From assembly GCA_011319805.1 (NCBI GenBank), contig SJRY01000091.1, positions 1 through 38,377 of the forward strand: a DNA stretch of 38,377 bases, written 5' to 3'. The stretch comes from Macrocybe gigantea. Taxonomy: Eukaryota > Basidiomycota > Agaricomycetes > Agaricales > Callistosporiaceae. Position numbers and translations under genes: made by a program. Below the pieces are notes generated by a model. That model was given only the letters and a program-made list of their open reading frames with translations. It was not told the DNA's origin and did no database searches. Shown piece by piece: positions 32,001 to 38,377 of this stretch (positions are counted from its first letter, which is position 1; every line of letters starts with the position of its first letter).

Positions 32001-32518
32001 TCAACCCCTCCTGGAAGACCTGGAAGGAGATCTGCTGCGGCCCCTCCCACTCTCGGGAGACGGGGATGGCGAGCGCTCGATGCATTGGCCACCAGAACAA
32101 CTTAGAATCACAAGTTTCAGTGACCTCAACAGACAACTGAATTCATAGAGATTGAACGTACTAGGTGTTGCCTCGGCACGGGTTGCCCATGATCCAGGTG
32201 TTGTGCGCATTGCATCGAGCTGGGACTTGGCCGATACACTTCCTCTCGCCAACATTGCAGCCTCGTTTGCTGAGGATGGCTACTGTATCTTCCTCACTGT
32301 GAAACGAAATAAGACGTCAATTTCTATTACGGTGTCAGACATGACCCGCATACATGTCACGACGCAACAAGAGGTCACTAAGTTCATCTGATTTCGGTCA
32401 GATGCGACGAAGACAATGAGAGCGACATGTTTGACCCACCAGAAAAGTCAACAGGCGAAGCTGCGACAGAGGAAACGAGGACAGCGGCAAAAGCAACGGC
32501 GAGGGCCTTGAATTGCAT
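32001..32518 (-). CDS. Cysteine-rich small secreted protein with Kex2-like site and Arg/Ser tail
   Basis: Four short exons, 32440-32518, 32354-32387, 32162-32296 and 32001-32100, join in phase to 348 bases (115 residues). Introns are 52, 57 and 61 bases with donors GTGGGT, GTATGC and GTACGT. The precursor has a signal peptide (MQFKALAVAFAAVLVSSVAA), a short acidic pro-region (DELSDLLLRRDIEEDTVAIL), a dibasic SKR that Kex2 would cut, and a domain starting GCNVGERKC with cysteines spaced C-x6-C-x7-C-x11-C-x5-C-x4-C. It ends in an unusual Arg/Ser/Pro tail (SPESGRGRSRSPSRSSRRG). A minus-strand TATAAAA near 32617-32623 is about 100 bases upstream. The cysteine spacing with a Trp before the fourth Cys resembles small chitin- or carbohydrate-binding modules; binding is inference. 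The last splice could differ, which would change the tail. Confidence 0.7.
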
Positions 32519-33982
32519 GTTTGTTAATAAGAAAAGGTTGGTTGGAAGGTTGATTTGTTTGTTATGAGTTTGTTAAACGACCTGCGTTGGAGAAAAGGGA
32601 GCTGCAGCGGCAGCCCTTTTTATACTCCAATGGCGTCCTGTCTTCCCACCCAATAGTCAACTGGCCATGAGAAAAAGTTGAAGGATTCACACTCTAGCAC
32701 CAGTGTTACGCATGTCATCCAGGGCATTGCCTCCTCCGTTGCATTCAATGGGGAGGCGGGTAAAGCCGATCAGCCAGGGATAAGAGACCGAGAGACACGT
32801 ATATGCCTGCGAGAATTGCTGCCGTGAGGTTGCCAGTTGTTCCGGCGACGCCGATTGTCGAGAACACCGAGAACCAAGACCTAACGGATTCATTGGCGCA
32901 GCAGACAGCAGACCTTTCTTCTTGCCAGAAGCCGCCAAATGGACGTTGCACCTATCAAGTCTTCGTGGAGGCTCGTCGAGCACGAGTGTCGCCTTCGACA
33001 ATAGTTCGGGGAGGCAGTGGTCAAAGCGACCGAACGTTTGGTAAGTTCCAATTCACCATCGGAGACGTGGAGCCGTTGTGGCGCGATGCACGTTTCAGCG
33101 CATTGCTTCTGCTCACTCAGCGTCCGGATTGGATCTGTAGCAGAGCCTGGAAAGTTGTGCGAAGACGAGAAAATGCAAGGATGAGAAGTTGATAACCAAC
33201 AAGTGAACAGTTAGAAAAGGTTCCTAATGGACACAATCAGTGATGTTCAGGCCATCTCCGCATAGGAAGGTGAAACAATGTGACCTTACTGCCAACTTAT
33301 GTATGGGACATGGGCTAGAGCGAAAACGCGTACACGCGCAGCAGATCGACCCTCTGGCCGAGTGTTAGCCATCATGCATCAGCGCCCAGCCTGAAAATAT
33401 CAGCCAACTTCGGCATCCACGGGGATCCGTCAGGCTCTAACATGTCTTGAATATGACATTCATTTTTGCTGGTGCATAAGACGAGAAGAAAAAAACCTAG
33501 AATTACCTATGGTGATATTCTGTGAAGAGATATGCATGGAGGTCCACCGCACGCAGCCCGATGAGCTTGATGAGTTTATTCAGGTAGTGTGGAAGTGTTA
33601 ATCCCCAGAACGTCAGACCTGACCCACGTAGAAAATGCGAGTGGCGGTGTAGTTTGATGGATCGTCATCGTATCCGAGAAACATCCAGCTTATCACGATC
33701 AGCGCAATCCACCAAACCCGCGCTGGCTCAGCCTCAGCATAGACGGTCTACACAGGTTTCATTGAAACCGACAAGAAAAATTGTGATACTGATTCTGCTG
33801 GAACCCCAGGAGCGGCGAGCAGTCATCCTTTGCTTATGGCATGAGAATCTACGCATTGGTTGCAACATGTTTCTGTGGACGAAGGCAGTGTGCATCCACC
33901 TGTTAATTTATCGTTGTCACTGGATTTTAAGAAATACACTGTAGGCTGCCAAGATCTGCTGTGACAGACCGTTCTGCTTCCA
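32519..33982. other. Interval between the secreted-protein gene and MSC2
   Basis: The first 120 bases are promoter of the secreted-protein gene. Frames on both strands at 32687-33192 are open (129 codons plus, 104 codons minus), including a hydrophobic minus stretch TTGNLTAAILAGIYVSLGLL, but no family was recognised and no coherent exon set could be built. Nothing was seen in 33200-33980 beyond the MSC2 3' flank. Confidence 0.3.
32617..32623 (-). promoter_or_regulatory. TATA box of the cysteine-rich secreted protein gene
   Basis: TATAAAA on the minus strand, about 100 bases upstream of the ATG at 32518. Confidence 0.5.
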
Positions 33983-36900
33983 TTATTGATTAGCTTCTTC
34001 AACTTGTATTGTAAATTCCTCGAGTCCGGGTATCGCTCGTCGTAGCGCTGAGTCGACCTTTTCGACAACTCGCTCGATATTCGCGTATGTCGTTCTCTGA
34101 TTGGAATGTGGGCCACCTGGGTCAAAGGAAGATCCAGAAGGTGACAGTTGTATGTGGATTGATCCGATCAGGCTGGTGACATCTTTCGGCCAAAACCTTG
34201 CTGAGGAATACGAAGCGAGGCCGGGAATTGAAGAGAGCTATGACAAGTGAGGCCTAGAACCGTTACAGGCATGTGGTAGTCTTACCTCGTCCAGGGCGGT
34301 CTCAATGGTTGTCTGACGGTAAGACACATCCAAGCACAGCACCTTTCCTGTGTCCAAGACGAGCGGTATCACGCTAGCAGCAATCAAGACCGCGATAAAC
34401 AGGGAAGCTATGGGGTCAAAGCCCGTCCAGCCATAAAATTGGATTAGGATTGTCGAAATGATGACTCCGACAGACCCGAGCGTGTCCTGGATACCAAGAT
34501 TAGGAGAAGAATAAGGAAAGATGCGACGTTTCTTACCGCCATTACGTGAAGGAAAACTCCACGCATATTGTGACTGTGTCCTTCGTGTATCGTGGCATGC
34601 GAATGGGTATGGCCAGGGCTATGATGAGAAGAAAGATGCTCGTCATGGCCGAAATGGTAGCTGGGAGTCACAGGTGTGAGAAGTTCGTTAGGCGCAACCA
34701 AATCAGGCGATGTAGGGGAGATAGTAGTGTCATTCAAGGAAATATCCGGCATGATTTGAAGAGATGGGCCACGAAAATGACGCTTCGACGAGTCCTTGAA
34801 CCCAGAAGATTGGGCAGCATGCGAATGAGAGTGGCTACCCGTGTCATTGGCTAGGTGATCGTGAACCACATGGAGTGACTGCTTGGTATCGGTGGGCGGA
34901 GAATGTGAATGCGTATGGGGAAGAGGAGGGGTGGAGCTGGGCGGGGTGTGGGAATGAGACGAAACCAGGCTAGAATGCGAATGAGAATGGGTCGGGGAGT
35001 GTGAATGAGAATGGGGCTCTGAATGGGAATGACCATGTGAATGCGAGTGCGAATGACCTCCCTTGAGGAGCGAAGTCAGTGATGTTGGTGAACACCGGCC
35101 GACGGTCAACATACATGATGATGTCCTCCCATGGCAAACATGCCAAAGAGATTAACGGCGAGTCCTAGGGAACTGATGAGCAAAAGCTGATTTGTCTGCA
35201 TTTCAGGTGGATCCAATCTAATAAAGAACAAAATTAGGAGAAGTTTTCGGATTAAGCATGTATAGAAAAACAACGAAACGCACATGCGCTGAATAGCTTC
35301 AAAGACTATGAATATGGATATCAATATCAGGAATATACCGTTAGCAAAACCGGACAAGGTTTCGATACGCCCATAACTGACAAACTCGATGCTTCAGGGA
35401 AGGTTTCTTATGCAGTAAAGTGATTAACACACACCCATACGTGAAGCGTTCGTTCGGCTCCCAAGTTGCCATGACGGATGCAAACAAGCCAACGCCAATT
35501 GCCATGCAATCGAAAGCCATGTGGATCGCTGGCGCCTCGGTGAGTGGAAGCTGCATTGATAGCCAAGATCCACAGTACCATCTGAGATGAGCCCCAGGCT
35601 ATTAGTCCAAATGCCGTACAGCATCTGAACAAGCATGTAAGACATGTTTAAGCAGAGAAAATAGAATATCTTTCTCGATTCCGCGTTGGATACGATCGTC
35701 TTCAGATACATTTTCAAGAGCCTTGCGGTCGGCGTGCGTGGCGGCCCGGAAAATGCATCGACGTTCTCCGGGTACATCGCTAGTGTTCCAGAAACACCGC
35801 GTTGTTAGCAATATTCACTCGTTTCTAAAGACCGTCCACACCATAATAAAGAAGGATCGCCACAGCCAAGTCGCTCCAGACCAGGCTCTGCGAAAAGGCT
35901 AAGGTGCCCAAAACACCGGCGGTTATCGCCATGACAGGATAGGAGAGCAAGAAATGCTGTGCTGTGAAGGACAGGTAGTTAAGGGACTGTGCTGTGTAGG
36001 GTGAAAGGAAGAGCAGCGAATAGGCAGCAATCGGGACCACTGCCAACGAGCTCAGAGGTAAAGGTGGAGATGCAGAGAAGCCCAGCTTTTCGAGCATTCT
36101 ATCGATGAGTATCAAAGTAATGGCCAGATTGCAGTGTCCACTCACCAGAATGGTGCGAAACAAGTAAAATGGCAACGCGAAAATGGCGGCTCCTACTGTA
36201 CTTGCTCCCATCGTCCATGTGGTTCCAAGAGAAGGTGACAGAACGCCCAAAGTATGCTCGAAAGCACTTGACGATAAAGCATGCAAGCACAGAGCACCAT
36301 AACCAGGCATGAATCGCCAGACGTTCGCAGAAAACCAGCGAGTATCAGATACAAGGCAGGTCAGAAACGCCAATCCAAGTGTCAAGATTTTGCGTGTCTA
36401 CAATATGTCATAAGGCCAACGGACGAGTTTGATAAGAAGTGAATTCTACCGATGATAGACGAAATGCCAGTCCGATCCACAATGTCGAAAAATGAGCGAA
36501 GAGTATGACACTGAAATGACGGGTTCAGCAAAGCGAATGATTCAATGCGATAAACGAAATACCGTGTTGAAGGTAGTCTAAAGAGCAGTGAATAATGATG
36601 CCTGTTGAACAAATACCAAGAACGACGACATGCCCAATACAGACCACTGTCAACGTCGATCCTATGAATTAGATGGATGGTTGGGCAGAAAGAATTGGCA
36701 CTCACTTCAACCCTCTTCTTCGCGAATTGACCTGTCAAGCCTTCCCAGACTAGGACTCCCAATGCACCACATGCGAGCACCCTCATAAGCACCCAAAACA
36801 CGCCTATATCTAGATCCAGCAGCCACTCCTTCGAAGCATGAATTGACAGCGCAAACAGGATGTTTGAAAGCAGAATATTCGGAATGTGCCTGTTAGGGAT

Positions 36901-37032
36901 TCTTGACATTTCCGAGTTGTTTATGAAACCATGTCCGAAGATGAATGCATAGTGGTTCACTTACGAGGTAGAAAATACTTTTGAAGAGGTTAAACTAATC
37001 TTACTGCGTGTGCGTGCATCTGGAGCGGGCAT
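33983..37032 (-). CDS. MSC2: MSC2-type zinc transporter (cation diffusion facilitator) with His-rich loop
   Basis: Moves zinc into the endoplasmic reticulum or early secretory pathway; the yeast protein works with a ZRG17-type partner. The long N-terminal part has extra membrane helices (WVLMRVLACGALGVLVWEGL, ILTLGLAFLTCLVS, LFLSPYTAQSLNYLSF) typical of MSC2/ZnT5. The CDF core follows: LIS-D-AIHMAFDCMAIGVGL (H-x-x-x-D), YGRIETLSGFANGIFLILI, a His-rich loop of over 100 residues, then VFLHVMADTLGSVGVIIST with the second H-x-x-x-D zinc site. The C-terminal domain ends FTIQVEEANQ at 33983. The first exon (36965-37032) starts MPAPDARTRSKISLTSS. Clear 3' exons are 35115-35217, 34537-35061, 34286-34486 and 33983-34237. 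Some early joins (near 36690 and 36550) and one join near 35590 do not keep phase and may contain one-base errors. Confidence 0.87.
34537..35061 (-). other. Histidine-rich zinc-binding loop of the MSC2 transporter
   Basis: One 525-base exon encodes alternating His-Ser runs (GGHSHSHSHGHSHSEPHSH and more), a second cluster SHSHSHAAQSSGF, and a third near GHDEHLSSHHSPGHTHSH. In CDF proteins such loops between helices IV and V bind zinc and tune transport. The DNA is correspondingly repetitive (cattcgcat-like units on the plus strand) and prone to slippage. Confidence 0.8.
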
Positions 37033-37717
37033 GCTATCGAGGCCCAAGGTTATAAAGGAAGGAAGGAAAGAATGGATGATGCGTATGCCAATCTCTTCAC
37101 AAATGTGTTTGACGATGTGGCGATTACGTTATGAAGTCGATCACGTGATAATACACACCCAATCAGTATATCAAAAGTTGAATGACGCCTGCTCTATGTT
37201 AAACCTTGGCAAATCCCTTTTTGCCACTCTCTCAAACGTAAAGAGTCTGTGTTCGCGTCCACGGGAATGGTATCGACTGCGACGTTCTTTACCTTCATCT
37301 AATATTGCCTTGAAATCGTGGCCTGTCATCACCGCTTCCACTGTGCTGTAACTGACTGGCCAAGTCGCGAGCTGACGAGCGCTTTCGACAATTACTCCTC
37401 TTGGTTTTCCAGCCCGCAACGGGAAGCACGAGATGACGTTTGTTTTGTCTTCAGATGGAAATTTCAGAACAGACGGTCAAATTCGAAATGCCTTATCTGG
37501 TCACCCAGAAGCGGCTGATTGTACAAGAAAGCCACGCCGTTCGTGCGGCTTTCGTTTTGGCGCAGCGGCGCCAAGAGGGTGGCTGACCGCCAGGCAAGGG
37601 CATAAAAGCAGGCCACTCAGCGGCCAGTCGTTCCATCGACCTTCGCCTCTCAAGCCTTTCAAGTCTCAAGCCTTCAATCTAATCCACCAACAACCACCAC
37701 CAATCATCTGCAACACC
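37033..37717. promoter_or_regulatory. Divergent spacer between MSC2 and Kre9-like copy 2
   Basis: A 10-base palindrome ATCACGTGAT at 37140-37149 lies 108 bases upstream of the MSC2 start. A TATA-like ataaaag at 37602-37608 is about 110 bases upstream of the Kre9-like ATG at 37718. No coding feature was seen. Confidence 0.45.
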
Positions 37718-38202
37718 ATGCGCTTCACCACCGTCGCACTTGTCTTGTCCGCAGTCGTCTCTGCTATGGCTTACAAGGTCACGAGCCCCAATGAAAACAA
37801 CGGATGGTCTTCTACTGGTCCTCAGCGGTATATCCTTTCTCACTGCATCTTCCCAATATGAGCTTGTGGCTGACTGCCGAGGTCTCTAGCGTGGCTTGGG
37901 AACGCGTCGCACCGACCCAAAGAATTTCGCTATCATGCTCACCAACCAAGTCCGCTCATCTTCGTCCACCATCCTTTCTTATGTCAGTTGCTGATTCGGC
38001 TTTCTAATCTCCAGGACCGCAGTGTTCTGCCTAGTGACATGCTCCTCAAGGCGGAAGTGGACGGCACTCGCTCATCGGTCAAAGTCTATCCGGGTCGCAC
38101 AGGTTTCCCAGTTGGCGACGGCTACGAGTGAACCTGGTGAAGAGTGCACAGGAGACCAACACGATCTATGCTCAGTCTTCCGAGTTCTCTATCAAGAAGT
38201 AG
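37718..38202 (+). CDS. Small secreted Kre9/Knh1-domain protein, copy 2, two frame breaks
   Basis: Paralogue of 29371-29854. The signal peptide MRFTTVALVLSAVVSAMAYK is followed by VTSPNENNGWSSTGPQRVAW, DPKNFAIMLTNQ, RSVLPSDMLLKAEVDGT, TGFPVGDGYE and AQETNTIYAQSSEF, ending SIKK. Exons are 37718-37827, 37890-37949 and 38015-38202 (110, 60 and 188 bases), against 110, 61 and 189 in copy 1. Exons 2 and 3 are each exactly one base short. The break in exon 2 is in GTCGCACCGACC near 37910; in exon 3 it is GAGTGAACC near 38129, where a lost G makes a TGA. Restoring length would give the same 119 residues as copy 1. Splice sites are canonical. Either two sequencing deletions or a very young pseudogene. 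Confidence 0.78.
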
Positions 38203-38377
38203 AATTAGTGGTGGTTTCAGTGCTCGGATTCTATACCTGTTCATGTATTTCCCTCGAATATTAAACTCTTCAATCCTCATCTTGTCACACCGTGATTTAT
38301 GTTGATTTAGTGATACATCTTTCAACACTGGCAGTCCTTTCTTCAGCCGTTCCGAAGCAGAAAGAGGCAGATTACTT
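38203..38377. other. 3' flank of Kre9-like copy 2
   Basis: AT-rich sequence with a possible polyadenylation element attaaactc near 38262. No coding feature was seen before the window ends. Confidence 0.4.

Noticed and set aside
32687..33001. SKATLVLDEP on the minus strand, like an ABC-transporter Walker B
   Set aside because: No Walker A, no ABC signature and no neighbouring exon support; a short chance match.
32803..33192. 129-codon plus-strand open frame
   Set aside because: Odd composition, no domain, overlapping open frames on the other strand and no splice or promoter support.
34546..34854. Plus-strand 102-codon frame antisense to the His-rich loop
   Set aside because: Low-complexity antisense of His-Ser repeats; clearly a shadow of MSC2.
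1..38377. tRNA, rRNA or CRISPR features
   Set aside because: No cloverleaf with an intact T-loop consensus, no rRNA-like conserved segments and no regularly spaced repeats were found by eye; a covariance-model scan would be the deciding test.

Overview
The window is nuclear DNA of a filamentous basidiomycete, most likely an Agaricomycete. The evidence is a class I hydrophobin, genes split by many 45-75 base introns, fungal TIM44, PIF1, MSC2, heme lyase and dihydroxyacetone kinase genes, Kre9/Knh1-type small secreted proteins and a TA-flanked DNA transposon. There are no operons; every gene stands alone. No rRNA, convincing tRNA or CRISPR was seen.

Layout. 1-735 (-): 5' part of a USP4/11/15-like ubiquitin protease, cut by the window edge. 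940-3400 (+): dihydroxyacetone kinase, divergent from it. 5159-7429 (-): hexose transporter of the MFS sugar-porter family, with two consecutive 10-base exons. 9496-15044 (+): three tandem genes with mitochondrial roles, holocytochrome c/c1 heme lyase, TIM44 and PIF1 helicase. 16353-16914 (+): class I hydrophobin. 17291-18686 (-): F-box protein. 19585-20926: a decayed minus-strand gene split by a 766-base internally deleted mariner-type transposon with exact 36-base inverted ends. 22834-23796 (-) and 30849-31850 (+): two GNAT acetyltransferase paralogues. 24212-25902 (+): DUF676/ROG1-type lipase. 26933-28007 (+): unknown coiled-coil protein. 29371-29854 and 37718-38202 (+): paired Kre9/Knh1-domain secreted proteins. 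32001-32518 (-): a four-exon, cysteine-rich secreted protein that no single reading frame shows. 33983-37032 (-): MSC2-type zinc transporter.

The housekeeping genes link to mitochondria (heme lyase, TIM44, PIF1), glycerol and sugar use (DAK, hexose transporter), zinc supply (MSC2) and ubiquitin turnover. The accessory part (hydrophobin, Kre9-like proteins, cysteine-rich peptide, GNATs, F-box protein, transposon and gene remnants) is typical of fast-evolving fungal sequence. CACGTGAT lies 70-130 bases upstream of the protease/DAK, TIM44, PIF1 and MSC2 starts.

Caution on sequence quality. The first 7.4 kb, and a few later sites, carry many single-base indels inside otherwise well-conserved genes whose splice sites are mostly intact. 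I take most of these as assembly errors rather than gene death, but only reads can settle it. Exon coordinates were derived by hand from splice signals, reading phase and family conservation.
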